A stretch of 64,000 bases of DNA from Acidobacteriota bacterium (GCA_016713675.1 JADJOS010000004.1:62001-126000), one strand, 5' to 3'. Shown: positions 50,802-58,907, counted from the stretch's first letter. The notes: generated from the sequence alone by a model not told the origin. Translations and numbers: made by a program.

Positions 50802-50837
50802 TGAACAAAGCACATTCGTGATCCGGCATAGGAGTGA
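50802..50837 (+). promoter_or_regulatory. Bipartite motif, copy 3
   Basis: TGAACAAA, ten variable bases, GATCCGGCATAGG and AGTGA, ending 25 bases before the ATG at 50863. Copy 1 has a nearly identical distance to its gene. The fixed gap and fixed distance suggest a promoter for an alternative sigma factor or an operator. Which protein reads it is unknown. Confidence 0.55.
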
Positions 50838-50862
50838 AAAGACACATTAGCAGGAGAAAAAT

Positions 50863-51064
50863 TATGAGAACACGCGAATTAACAGAAATAGTCGGACGCC
50901 GTGACGCGGAAGCAATCGGTCTTGCGTTGGAAGAAAACTGGAACGACTGGGGCCGTTTCGAACGCTCTGAAGCGACCGCCACAACGTATGCAGAACGACT
51001 TCGACGAATTGAAGACAGCTTGCTTGGAATAATTTATGGCGACCAGGATTTAATTTTTGCTTAG
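50863..51064 (+). CDS. Small helical protein, unknown
   Basis: A protein of about 66 residues (start ATG at 50863, AGGAG ribosome site eight bases upstream) with an acidic, helical composition and L-T-E-I-V-G-R-R-D-A-E-A-I-G-L near the N-terminus. No recognised domain. It follows two copies of the bipartite motif and precedes the coiled-coil nuclease-like gene by 22 bases, suggesting one operon. Confidence 0.5.
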
Positions 51065-51086
51065 TCTGAAAAGGAGATTTTTATGC

Positions 51087-52684
51087 ATTCAGCAGCCCCG
51101 CAATAAGCGGTTCAGAATTTGAGGAAAACGACGTCGCAATGTGCAGTGAAGTATCGTCCGTATCCTCTACCACTGTCCATCTTGAACTGGATGTGAACGA
51201 TCCGGAGTCTGTCCGGGAAATACTTGGCAAAAAGTCGGGAGAGAAAGAACGGAATACTCTCTCAATGCTTAACCGTGGGATTGCTTTCACTTCGCCATGC
51301 GCGGGGTCAGGTTGACGCAGACGCGGTTCGTCGCGAAGGTGAACGGATCCTCGGCGATCTCGGAACCTCACTAGAGTCATACCGTGCAAAGATCACCGAG
51401 GGGCTCGGCAGTGTCTTGAAGGACTATTTTGATCCGAAGAGTGGCAGTTTTCAGCAGCGAGTCGAACGTCTCATCCAAAAAGACGGTGACCTGGAACAAG
51501 TCCTTCGGAGGCAGGTCGGTGCCGAAGGCTCAGAACTCGCAGCAGCATTGGCGTCACATGTTGGAGCAAATAGCCCAATAATGAATGTGCTCGATCCAAC
51601 GCAGACCGGCGGTATAGTCAACGCAATCCGAATTTCTGCGGAAGAGGCTCTGAAACTCGAATCTGAGAGAATCCTCTCCGAATTCTCTCTCAACAATAAG
51701 AGTGGTGCAATGTCCCGCATGATCGCAGAATTGACCGAGAACAACGGCAAACTTACGGGAGACCTTTCAAACCGTATCAATGATGCGATCGCAGAATTCT
51801 CTCTTGACAAAGAAGACTCAGCGTTAAGCCGCCTGATGCGCAATGTCGATAAGGCTCAAAAGACAATCACTAACGAATTCTCACTCGATAATTCTGGCTC
51901 TTCACTCGCTCGTCTTCGTCAAGAATTGCTTAGTGTGTTCGAGAAGCAGAACGAAATAAATTCGCGATTCCAAAGTGATGTCACATCGGCTCTCGAATCA
52001 ATGAAAGCCCGACGCCAAGAGTCGTTGCGGTCAACTCGCCACGGCAATGATTTTGAATCGGCTGTGGTCGAATTCGTCACTCTCGACGCTCAACGAGCTT
52101 GCGATATCGCAAGGTCAACAGGCTCGACGACTGGACTGATAAAAAACTGTAGGGTGGGTGATGCGGTGATTGAACTTGGTCCGGACTGTATGGCTGCTGG
52201 CGTAAAATATGTAGTAGAGGCAAAAGAGTCGGCGAGTTGTGACATCGGAAAAGCAAGGGACGAAATAGAGCTCGCTCGGAAGAATCGAGGAGCCGCTGTT
52301 GGAGTATTTGTTTTCTCGAAGAAAACCGCTCCCGCAAACATCGAATCCATAGCACGATATGGTGAAGATGTGTTCGTTGTTTGGGATGCGGACGACTTGG
52401 CGAGCGATGTGATACTCAAGACAGCCTTGAGCCTTGCGAAGGCTATATGTGTCCGTGAATCATGTAAGCGCAATGCCGAGGCGGCCGAGTTCGAAGCGAT
52501 CGATACCGCGATACTCGGGATCGAGAAAGAGGCTAAGCGTCTTGACGACATGCGGCGTTGGACAGAAACTATAAAAGCTAGTAGCGACAAGGTACTGGAT
52601 TCTGTCCGCAAAATGGCTGATGGTCTGCAGTCACAGGTAGCTAGGTTGCGAGAAGCTGTCGATGGTTTGGATCCAAACGACTGA
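51087..52684 (+). pseudogene. Coiled-coil protein with PD-(D/E)XK-like nuclease domain, frameshifted at its start
   Basis: The N-terminal ~70 residues lie in two short frames (51087-51300) joined by indels near 51108 and 51285. From there the frame is open to 52684. The middle 200 residues are helical with three or four F-S-L-(D/N)-(N/K) repeats. The C-terminal domain has E-L-G-P-D-C-M, V-V-E-A-K-E-S near 52215 and a following V-G-V-F-V-F strand, the pattern of PD-(D/E)XK nucleases. A coiled coil follows at the end. The overall plan recalls RmuC/DUF2130-type proteins that act on DNA ends. The role in defence is inferred. Confidence 0.6.
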
Positions 52685-52722
52685 ACACCGAAGAACCACA
52701 AATCTGAGCCACGAGATTGGGT

Positions 52723-54426
52723 ATGGAATTTTCGAAAATTCTCAAAAAGATTCAAAAGAAACAGCGAATGCTGCTGAAAGTGATCGCCGTCCGTAACCTG
52801 GAACCAGACTCGGATGGTCGTTTAGAGAGGATTGCGTCGGGACTGCGTGATTTTGGACTCGTTGAAGAGACGTCCCTTTCACTATCCTCAACCGGTATTG
52901 ACCTTTTAGCGAACTTTGGAGATACCATATTTCAGGATATTCAGCTGGATGACGACGCTCTTTTAGATAAGTTGCTCCAAAGGATTGGGACATCATCGGC
53001 GCCCAAGATCAAAAAGATCGAGAAACACTTTCTTACCTTTCTTTTCGATGTGCCAATTGCAAAGTCCAACATTCGTGGGGGAAAGAATCTAATACCTCGC
53101 CTGCAAAGCTTGGGGGCAATATTGGTTGCAGGCGAAGAAGTGAGTCTCACTGACCTCGGTCGGCACCTCGTTGGAACGGTTTCAGCCATAGCCAAAGAGG
53201 AAGCGAGATCCCGATTTTTCACAACAGTCAGCTCAGATGGACGGAGTAAGTTGGCTGATAGGGCGGAGAGATTTCTTGCTCTCTACAGGCACGGATTTAC
53301 TTATCAGGAGATTGGAGATATACTTGGATTGACTCGCGAGAGGGTCAGGCAGATTCTTAATATAACCCCAAATTTTCCTGCCTATCTACAAGAGCATGAG
53401 GAAGGAGAGAGGCAACGTGAACTGCAAAAGGAAAAGGACTCAAAGTGGAAACGCCTGGAAAAAAGTCTCGCCAACCAATTCCCAGATCGGGTTGATGAGC
53501 TTTGGGACCGCGAGAAGAATGCAGGGCTTGATCCAACACAGATCTCGTCGCGAAGCGCGTCAGTTGAGATTTGGTGGAAGTGTCCAAAAGATGGTCATTC
53601 ATGGTTGAAGCGTCCTTGCGATATCGTTGTTAGCTGGTGGCGATCGGGAACATCTGGATGCCCGAAATGTGCCGGGAAGACAAAGAAACCCGTAAAACAG
53701 GAGAAACTCGTCGACGCTTATCCTCAGTACGTCAGGCAATATTGGGATTTTGAGAAGAACGAAGCGGATGGATTGGATCCAAACGAGCTGACGCTAGCAA
53801 GCAACTGGAAGGCATGGTTTAGATGTCCGAAAGACTCGCATTCTTGGCAAGGCCGAATTCACGCGACTATAAGGCAGCAGTGGTCACGTGGAAATGCAGG
53901 ATGCCGAGTGTGCAATGGAACAATTGATCGCAAGTTAGGCGAATGGGGAAAAGCTCCAAAGCTTTCCGACGAGTTTCCGGAACAGGTACGCGTTTATTGG
54001 GATAAGGAAAAAAATGACGAACTTGGCCTCGATCCATCTGAAATCACTTTGGGATCGTCCAAAGAAGGTTGGTTCCGATGTCCCGTTGACGGCCATCGAT
54101 GGTCGGCAAGAATCACGGCGATTCGTCAATCGTGGAGTAACGGAAGCAGTGGATGCCCATCTTGTCACGGACGTGCAAAGGGAGAGAGCTTTAACTTGAC
54201 AGAAATATATCCCGCTTTCATTGCAGAAATTTGGGATTTCGAAGAGAACGAGAACGACGGAATTTCCTATGAAAAACTAACGACAGGTTCTGGTAAAACT
54301 GCTACCTTCTATTGTTCACAACACGCAACACGATGGAGCGAGCCAATAAAGGAGATTGTCAGATACTGGGAATTAGGAAAAAATGGATGCCCAACGTGTA
54401 CGAAGGGCCGCAAGATTAAATTCTGA
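52723..54426 (+). CDS. Sigma-region-4 HTH protein with four zinc-ribbon repeats (DUF4379-like)
   Basis: A 567-residue uninterrupted protein. The first ~150 residues are helical. A sigma-region-4-like helix-turn-helix (Y-Q-E-I-G-D-I-L-G-L-T-R-E-R-V-R-Q-I-L) lies near residue 200. Four zinc-ribbon modules then follow from about residue 240 to the end, each with W-x-C-P-x-D-x-H-x-W or its variant and a later C-P-x-C. Such ribbons (DUF4379-like) occur in mobile-element and nuclease-associated proteins. It follows the coiled-coil nuclease-like gene by 38 bases. It may be a sequence-specific DNA-binding partner or regulator. Confidence 0.7.
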   Translation: MEFSKILKKIQKKQRMLLKVIAVRNLEPDSDGRLERIASGLRDFGLVEETSLSLSSTGIDLLANFGDTIFQDIQLDDDALLDKLLQRIGTSSAPKIKKIEKHFLTFLFDVPIAKSNIRGGKNLIPRLQSLGAILVAGEEVSLTDLGRHLVGTVSAIAKEEARSRFFTTVSSDGRSKLADRAERFLALYRHGFTYQEIGDILGLTRERVRQILNITPNFPAYLQEHEEGERQRELQKEKDSKWKRLEKSLANQFPDRVDELWDREKNAGLDPTQISSRSASVEIWWKCPKDGHSWLKRPCDIVVSWWRSGTSGCPKCAGKTKKPVKQEKLVDAYPQYVRQYWDFEKNEADGLDPNELTLASNWKAWFRCPKDSHSWQGRIHATIRQQWSRGNAGCRVCNGTIDRKLGEWGKAPKLSDEFPEQVRVYWDKEKNDELGLDPSEITLGSSKEGWFRCPVDGHRWSARITAIRQSWSNGSSGCPSCHGRAKGESFNLTEIYPAFIAEIWDFEENENDGISYEKLTTGSGKTATFYCSQHATRWSEPIKEIVRYWELGKNGCPTCTKGRKIKF

Positions 54427-54529
54427 TCAAGATCTCGTTCTAATCCCTTGTGTTCCATACAGTTTTCTCGCGGCTGCCCCTATATTTCAATCCAAAAACT
54501 CTACATAGTCAGTAAAGGATCGACTCTTC

Positions 54530-55607
54530 TTAGCCCAGATTCGCATTGTCAAGCCGTTTTACTGCTTCCAACATCAGATCGGCATCAGTCTCGGCGTAAA
54601 TGTTTGTGATGCTCATGTCGGAATGAGCGAATAGATTTTGAACTATTAGCGGATTAGTGTTCCTTCGAATAAGTTCACTAGCGAAATAGGTTCTTAGGTC
54701 GTGGAAGTGATAGTTTTCTTCACGAGTTCCATCCGGCTTGTTGATTTTTGCTCGAATCAGGACTGGGTGCCATCGTTTGCGGAAATCGACGATTGGAAAG
54801 GGCAACTGCTTATCGGCAATCAAATACCGCAGAATAGATGTCGCGGTTGCGTTGATCGGAACGGATCTAGGAGGCCGGCCTTTCGAACCAATAACCCACA
54901 CCCTCTGATTCTCGAAATCAACCACATCCTCGTTCAAAGCCAGTAGTTGACCTCGGCGCAACGGCATGTTAACGGCCAATTGGACAAGCCTGTAGAGTAG
55001 CTGATCGGATTCAAGTTCCTTCCAAAGAGCTTTCTTCTGCTCGGTCGTAAGTAGGCGCTTTCTTGGCGGTGGTTCTGGTAGGGCCTTCACATACTGCATT
55101 GGGTTGCGATCAAGAACGTCCTCTTCACACGCGAGACTAAAGATCTTCGACAAAGTCGACATGATTCCTATTGATCGAGGACGGAGATATCGAACTTTTC
55201 TTTTTTCGCTGGTTTTTTCCGTACTGAAGTTTATTCCTGCAATCGCGACAATCCTGTGGCGTAATGGTGTGCAGAGGTTGATCCTTTAGGTGTTTCAAAA
55301 GAAGTCTTATGTAAAGATTCTTCGCTCCCTTATTGACGTTGTTTTGCTCTACATACTTTCGATAGGTTGTGTCTACAAAGTCTCCAAAAGTTACAGTCGT
55401 ATCTGCTTGTCCGAATGATCTGTCGAAGAGTTGCTTGACCAGTTGGCGCTCGGCGAGTTCAGCTTCTTCCTTGGTCCGCGCTGTCGGAATAACCTGATGA
55501 ATGGTCTTATGCCCTTTAACTCGTCTGTATACCCACCAGCGAGCTGCCGCATACGCCGGATGCTTAGCGTTTATCCGCTTACCGTTATATTTCTTAAAAA
55601 CTGACAT
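54530..55607 (-). pseudogene. int: ICE tyrosine recombinase (integrase), one frameshift
   Basis: About 355 residues over two overlapping frames joined near 55150. The N-terminal part has a SAM-like core-binding region. The catalytic part shows the first arginine in L-R-R-G-Q near 54955, H-D-L-R near 54690 and the nucleophile tyrosine in I-Y-A-E near 54600, with H-S-D-M-S-I between. It would insert and excise the element at the neighbouring tRNA-Pro gene. One extra A in the sequence before G-I-M-S-T breaks the frame. The excisionase stop is five bases upstream of its start. Confidence 0.85.
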
Positions 55608-55611
55608 ACAC

Positions 55612-55864
55612 TTAGTAATTCGCTAACCAGGCATCCACCTCAGTTCTGTTAAAAGTTGGCCGGCCAACTCCGTGGAACGGTAAACCATTTTTTCGCATCC
55701 ATCGATTGATCGTTGCTCCCGATTTCTTCAAATACTTCGCAACTTCGGACTTCGTCATGATCTGCGGCGGCTGAGATGAATGAATAGCTTTTCGATGGCC
55801 CCGCGACGGAGGTGTCGATCAAGCGAATCAGCTCTTCTTTTTCTATCGTGATAATTTCAACCAT
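55612..55864 (-). pseudogene. xis: Excisionase-like helix-turn-helix protein, probably frameshifted
   Basis: The C-terminal 48 residues (from the ATG at 55758) form an excisionase-type winged helix with M-T-K-S-E-V-A-K-Y-L, a recognition-helix region I-N-R-W-M-R and F-N-R-T-E-V-D-A-W-L. The N-terminal part (M-V-E-I-I-T-I-E-K-E from 55864) sits in a different frame that joins it near 55785. The domain bends attachment-site DNA and favours excision. It lies five bases upstream of the recombinase start, as expected for an int-xis pair. Confidence 0.7.
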
Positions 55865-56094
55865 TTCCTGAACCTCCGATCACCAGTTGGCAAAAAATGT
55901 GCCTCGCCAAAAAGCCATGAAAATAGACAGCAACCGCCACAAAAGTCGCGAAAACGCGCCATTCGACGCAGTTTTGAACCACACAAAGGATGTTTATAAA
56001 CCAGCCTGATCAAGAGTGATGATCTTTGAGAGTTTTGAGCTGAAAAAAGAGGACAAAAAGAATACTGCAACCAACCTGCAACCAAGTCAAAAAA

Positions 56095-56126
56095 ATGGGG
56101 CTTCCAGCAATCGCTGAAAGCCCCAT
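56095..56126 (-). terminator. Terminator downstream of tRNA-Pro
   Basis: A stem of 14 pairs with one G-T pair (arms ATGGGGCTT... and ...AAGCCCCAT) and an AATC loop, followed on the minus strand by seven T's. It lies seven bases beyond the tRNA 3' end and would end its transcript. If the element inserts at the tRNA 3' end, this terminator belongs to the element side. Confidence 0.7.
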
Positions 56127-56132
56127 GTTTAT

Positions 56133-56209
56133 TGGTCGGGACGGCGAGATTTGAACTCACGACCTCTCGCACCCCAAGCGAACGCGCTACCAGACTGCGC
56201 TACGTCCCG
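56133..56209 (-). tRNA. tRNA-Pro(GGG), ICE integration target
   Basis: A canonical 77-base cloverleaf with acceptor CGGGACG/CGTCCCG, encoded CCA, T-arm with TTCAAAT, and an anticodon loop T-T-G-G-G-G-T giving anticodon GGG. The 3' end faces the int-xis genes, so the recombinase side of the element starts here. Attachment sites of tyrosine-recombinase ICEs usually overlap tRNA 3' ends, so the core att sequence should lie within 56133-56170. The other end of the element is outside the window. Confidence 0.93.
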
Positions 56210-56488
56210 AAATCGAATGTTAAGATTATTGTTACGGAAGCGAAAGTCAACCACGCCCGGTGTTAGGCATGCGTGTCAGGCGGTGATTTAAGCATTTCAC
56301 GCAGTTCGAGCAACTGGACGCGAGTACCTTTCAAGCGCTTCCCGCTGATGGCCGCTCAACTCAGCATCGCAGGAGGTGCAGCAAACGGAAGGAGGTTCAA
56401 GATCCAGTTGGCCATCAAATAAAAGAGGTGAGTCTCCGAACGGGTTTGGGTGCTTCAACGACCATTTGCTATTGGGGCACGAACCGGT

Positions 56489-56773
56489 TCAGCAGTCCCT
56501 AGGCTTATTACCTTCACGCGCTTCTATCTGCAGCCGTTTGATCGCTCCGGCGATCGTGAACATTTCTTTGTACAAAGCTGTTTGATCCTCAAATGCGATC
56601 TCGACATCACGCCGGCGATAGCTCCGCTGGCCACTCTTATTCTTCTGCGGCGAGAGCATCGGAAACTCAGATTCCCAATAACGCAGTACATGGGCCTGCA
56701 CACCTACGAGTTCGCAAACTTCGCCGATCTTGAAGAAGAGCTTTTCCGGAATTACCGTAGTTTCTTGTGCCAT
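56489..56773 (-). CDS. MerR-family regulator
   Basis: A 94-residue protein with a MerR-type winged helix: F-F-K-I-G-E-V-C-E-L-V-G-V, H-V-L-R-Y-W-E-S-E-F and S-G-Q-R-S-Y-R-R-R-D-V. It ends in a short dimerisation helix and has no effector domain, so it resembles the small MerR-like proteins found near chromosomal housekeeping genes. It is divergent from thiL, 83 bases away. The 279 bases between it and tRNA-Pro hold no gene I can support. Confidence 0.85.
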   Translation of the reverse strand: MAQETTVIPEKLFFKIGEVCELVGVQAHVLRYWESEFPMLSPQKNKSGQRSYRRRDVEIAFEDQTALYKEMFTIAGAIKRLQIEAREGNKPRDC

Positions 56774-56856
56774 TGCAGTCTGTTGGGTGTGTTAAAGTTT
56801 TGTATAAGTAAACAGCCGTTATTGTATGTGTTTATTATAGTTGTGTCAATACTGAT

Positions 56857-57770
56857 ATGAGCCAGAGCGAGTTTTGACTTCATCAAAACATTAAGAACAA
56901 ATATTCGCTTGGCCGAGTTGGCGATGACTGTGCTGTATTGCCGAAAGATGGCAAGACAGATCTCTTGGTGACTGCCGATATGCTGGTCGAGGACATTGAT
57001 TTCCGGCTCGATTGGACGACTCCCGAATTCCAGGGCCATAAGGCTCTTGCCGTTTCATTGTCAGATATCGCCGCTATGGGTGGAAAACCGGTGTGGTCAT
57101 TGCTCTCCATGGGCGTTCCCGAAACCTTGTGGAAAACTGATTTTGTCGATAGATTTTATGAAGGCTGGTTCGCCTTAGCTCGGAACATTAACGTTGAACT
57201 CGTTGGGGGGGACGTATCACGAACGCCTGATAAAGTAGTAATTGATTCGATCGTCGGAGGCGAAATTGAAAAAGGCCGTGCAATACTGCGTTCGACCGCA
57301 AAGCCGGAGATGCGATCTTCGTAACCGGAACACTCGGCGGGGCCGCCGCTGGGCTGAACTGGTCGAAAATGGTGCCCGGATCAGCAAGGAAATTCTGACG
57401 ACCTTTTGCTAAAGCAGCTACAACCACAGCCTCAGGTAAAGTATGCTAACCTATTGCAATCACTAGACCTAGCAACCTCGATGATCGATCTCAGCGATGG
57501 GCTCTCGTCAGACCTCAACATATCTGCAACGCGAGCGTTGTCAGGGCATCTTTACGCTCCGAAAGCTTGCCGATCAACCGTGACCTGTCCATTCATTTCG
57601 CCGGCCAAGAGTGCTTAGACATGGCCCTCAATGGCGGCGAAGATTTTGAGCTGCTTTTTACCGTTTCGAAAAAAAATATTTCGCATCCGAATTTGGCCGG
57701 ATTTACACATATCGGCGAGGTCACTGCAAATGCTGGAAAAAAGGCTACCAACATTTCTAGGCAATTTTGA
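56857..57770 (+). pseudogene. thiL: Thiamine-monophosphate kinase (ThiL), frameshifted
   Basis: Three frames together give most of a ~300-residue ThiL, which makes thiamine diphosphate from the monophosphate. Visible motifs are V-G-D-D-C-A-V near 56920, D-M-L-V-E-D-I-D-F, S-D-I-A-A-M-G-G near 57070, G-G-D-V-S-R near 57205, S-D-G-L-S-S-D near 57490 and N-G-G-E-D-F-E-L near 57630. Indels lie near 56875, 57305, 57390 and 57560, mostly in short homopolymers. ThiL is normally essential for thiamine use, so either the cell imports vitamin or the indels are sequencing errors. Confidence 0.82.
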
Positions 57771-57800
57771 GACTTTTCGAAGATCCGTGCAAAAAATCGC

Positions 57801-57831
57801 TTGACAAGCGTTTTTAAGCTGTGTTTATACT
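57801..57831 (+). promoter_or_regulatory. Sigma-70-like promoter before the tRNA-like array
   Basis: TTGACA at 57801-57806 and TATACT at 57826-57831, 19 bases apart. It points rightward into the leader of the tRNA-like array. The -35 is perfect and the -10 matches five of six. The spacing is slightly long. Confidence 0.5.
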
Positions 57832-57876
57832 TCAACTCGCTCGCACTGCGAGTCGAAACTTTTGGAGTTAATTTTT

Positions 57877-57981
57877 ATGATTCGGAATTTAGAACATACA
57901 TTTGCGACAACCGCATGGGCAACTGGCCGTGATATAAGGCAGTGTTTTGTCATGCGGAGCAATGTGTCTATGTCTCGATAG
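57877..57981 (+). CDS. Possible 34-residue leader peptide
   Basis: An ATG with a TTTGGAG ribosome site nine bases upstream opens a 34-codon frame ending at TAG, 46 bases after the promoter. The peptide is M-I-R-N-L-E-H-T-F with a Cys and several Met near the end and matches nothing I know. It may be a leader peptide or chance. Between it and the array lie the hairpins at 58042-58167 and 58191-58260. Confidence 0.3.
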   Translation: MIRNLEHTFATTAWATGRDIRQCFVMRSNVSMSR

Positions 57982-58041
57982 TATGAATTATCAGCCCAAA
58001 CCGAACGGCACGGATCGTTCGTTGCAACCAGATTGATCTTG

Positions 58042-58167
58042 CGGGAGCGGCGTTTCCGCTCCCGAAACATCGAAAGTAAAACGACAACGTTTTCACGTTT
58101 TTTAGGAGCGGTTACGCCCGGGATATTAGAAGCCCGAGAGTAGCCGCTCCTTTTACTTTTGATGTTT
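58042..58167 (+). ncRNA. Nested hairpin element in the array leader
   Basis: First a perfect nine-pair hairpin (CGGGAGCGG, loop CGTTT, CCGCTCCCG). Then a 17-pair outer stem (58065-58081 with 58151-58167, one G-T pair) encloses a long inner hairpin starting AGGAGCGG at 58104 and ending CCGCTCCT at 58151. The GGAGCGG/CCGCTCC core recurs in both hairpins. A structured leader RNA or a mobile palindromic repeat would both fit. It lies 100 bases before the first tRNA-like gene. Confidence 0.5.
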
Positions 58168-58190
58168 GAAAACTGAATAGCCTATTGCAG

Positions 58191-58260
58191 TGGTCAGGGG
58201 CCGGTGGTCAGTGATCAGTTCTATTTCCTGACCACTGTCCACTGACCACCGGCCACTTTT
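58191..58260. repeat. Inverted repeat built on GGTCAGTGG
   Basis: Perfect 15-base arms (58199-58213 and 58240-58254) containing repeated GGTCAGTG units, followed by ACTTTTT. The sequence type recurs as dispersed intergenic palindromes in some environmental genomes. It could terminate the leader transcript on the + strand just before the array, or be a passive repeat. Confidence 0.55.
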
Positions 58261-58266
58261 TATTAC

Positions 58267-58344
58267 GCGGACGCAGTTTAACGGAATTAGAGCAGCTCGC
58301 TACGAACGAGCAGGTTGTAGGTTCGAGTCCTTCCGTCTTCACCA
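58267..58344 (+). tRNA. tRNA-Arg(ACG)-like, first of the array
   Basis: Perfect anticodon stem GCTCG/CGAGC with loop C-T-A-C-G-A-A, anticodon ACG, and encoded CCA. The acceptor GCGGACG against CGTCTTC has one mismatch and a G-T pair, and the T-stem has one mismatch. The D-stem is mostly wobble pairs. It is tRNA-shaped but weaker than the usual housekeeping genes. Confidence 0.7.
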
Positions 58345-58351
58345 ATTTCTT

Positions 58352-58426
58352 TTCCGGGGTCGTCTAACTGGCAGGACGTCTGGCTTTGAATCAGAAAATA
58401 CAGGTTCGAGCCCTGTCCCGAAGCCA
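58352..58426 (+). tRNA. tRNA-Gln(TTG)-like
   Basis: Anticodon loop C-T-T-T-G-A-A with anticodon TTG, stem TCTGG/TCAGA, D-stem CGTC/GACG, perfect T-stem ACAGG/CCTGT with TTCGAGC loop and encoded CCA. The acceptor TTCCGGG/CCCGAAG has one mismatch and leaves no separate discriminator base. It starts eight bases after the Arg-like gene. Confidence 0.75.
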
Positions 58427-58433
58427 ACACGAC

Positions 58434-58503
58434 CTTAGATTTTGGATTGCCGATTTTGGATTTAGAAACGAACCCAAAATCTAAAATCCCCAATCCAAGA
58501 TCA
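58434..58503. repeat. Inverted repeat between tRNA-like genes (AT-rich type)
   Basis: AT-rich inverted repeat with arms around GATTTTGGATTG and CAATCCAAGATC and internal copies of AAAATCTAAAATCC. A sister element lies at 58837-58902. These palindromes look like dispersed intergenic repeats rather than part of a tRNA. Confidence 0.5.
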
Positions 58504-58507
58504 AAAA

Positions 58508-58583
58508 CAGAGCGTTCCGCGGCGGCCATACGGGCTTGTTTTGAAACAAATGTTCGCAGGTTCAAATCCCGCCGCTCTGACCA
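58508..58583 (+). tRNA. tRNA-like gene with irregular anticodon arm
   Basis: Perfect acceptor CAGAGCG/CGCTCTG, discriminator A and encoded CCA, T-loop TTCAAAT and total length 76. The anticodon region TTGTTTTGAAACAA folds as a three- to five-pair stem with a four- or eight-base loop instead of seven. The anticodon (TTG or TGA) therefore cannot be fixed, and it may not be a working adaptor. Likely a degenerate or specialised tRNA. Confidence 0.55.
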
Positions 58584-58593
58584 TCTTTCTCAA

Positions 58594-58666
58594 GCACGCG
58601 TGGCCAATTCGTAGGCATCTGTCTTAGAAACAGAAAAGTGAGAGTTTGAATCTCTCCGCGTTTACA
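58594..58666 (+). tRNA. tRNA-Leu(TAG)-like with short variable arm
   Basis: Perfect anticodon stem TCTGT/ACAGA with loop C-T-T-A-G-A-A, anticodon TAG, perfect T-stem GAGAG/CTCTC and D-stem GCC/GGC. The variable region is only five bases, whereas real tRNA-Leu has a long one. The acceptor GCACGCG/CGCGTTT has one mismatch and the 3' end reads ACA rather than CCA. It is tRNA-like but unlikely to be charged as normal tRNA-Leu. Confidence 0.6.
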
Positions 58667-58672
58667 AATCGA

Positions 58673-58751
58673 GTGGGGACGAATGCAAAGCCGTCGAGCA
58701 AGCAGTTTTTCGAACTGTTCCAGGCGGGTTCAAATCCCGACGTTCCACCCA
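58673..58751 (+). tRNA. tRNA-Glu(TTC)-like, degenerate
   Basis: Anticodon stem GCAGT/ACTGT with loop T-T-T-T-C-G-A gives TTC if the loop has seven bases. The T-stem GCGGG/CCCGA has one mismatch and the loop is TTCAAAT. The acceptor pairs only with G-T wobbles and a bulged A. A CCA-like end (CCACCCA) is present. Confidence in the amino-acid call is low. Confidence 0.45.
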
Positions 58752-58756
58752 ATTTC

Positions 58757-58832
58757 GGGGCCGTGGCAGAAAGGCGTGTGCACCTCCCTGTCGAGGAAGA
58801 CGATGACGGTTCGAGTCCGTTCGGCCCCGCCA
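58757..58832 (+). tRNA. tRNA-Asp(GTC)
   Basis: Perfect acceptor GGGGCCG/CGGCCCC, discriminator G, encoded CCA, D-stem GCA/TGC, T-loop TTCGAGT and anticodon loop C-T-G-T-C-G-A (GTC). The anticodon stem CCTCC/GGAAG has one C-A mismatch. It is the best-formed of the first seven genes. Confidence 0.8.
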
Positions 58833-58836
58833 TTTC

Positions 58837-58902
58837 CATTTTGGATTTAGGATTTTAGATTTTGGATTTCAATCTGAAATCGAGAATCCTAAATCCAAAA
58901 TC
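58837..58902. repeat. Second AT-rich inverted repeat in the array
   Basis: Arms beginning ATTTTGGATTTAGGATT and ending AATCCTAAATCCAAAAT, nearly perfect over about 25 bases. It resembles the element at 58434-58503 and separates tRNA-Asp from the Phe-like gene. Confidence 0.55.
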
Positions 58903-58907
58903 AGTTC

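Noticed and set aside
56338..56450. Possible small gene between tRNA-Pro and the MerR gene
   Set aside because: No ribosome site, no domain, and frames are short on both strands.
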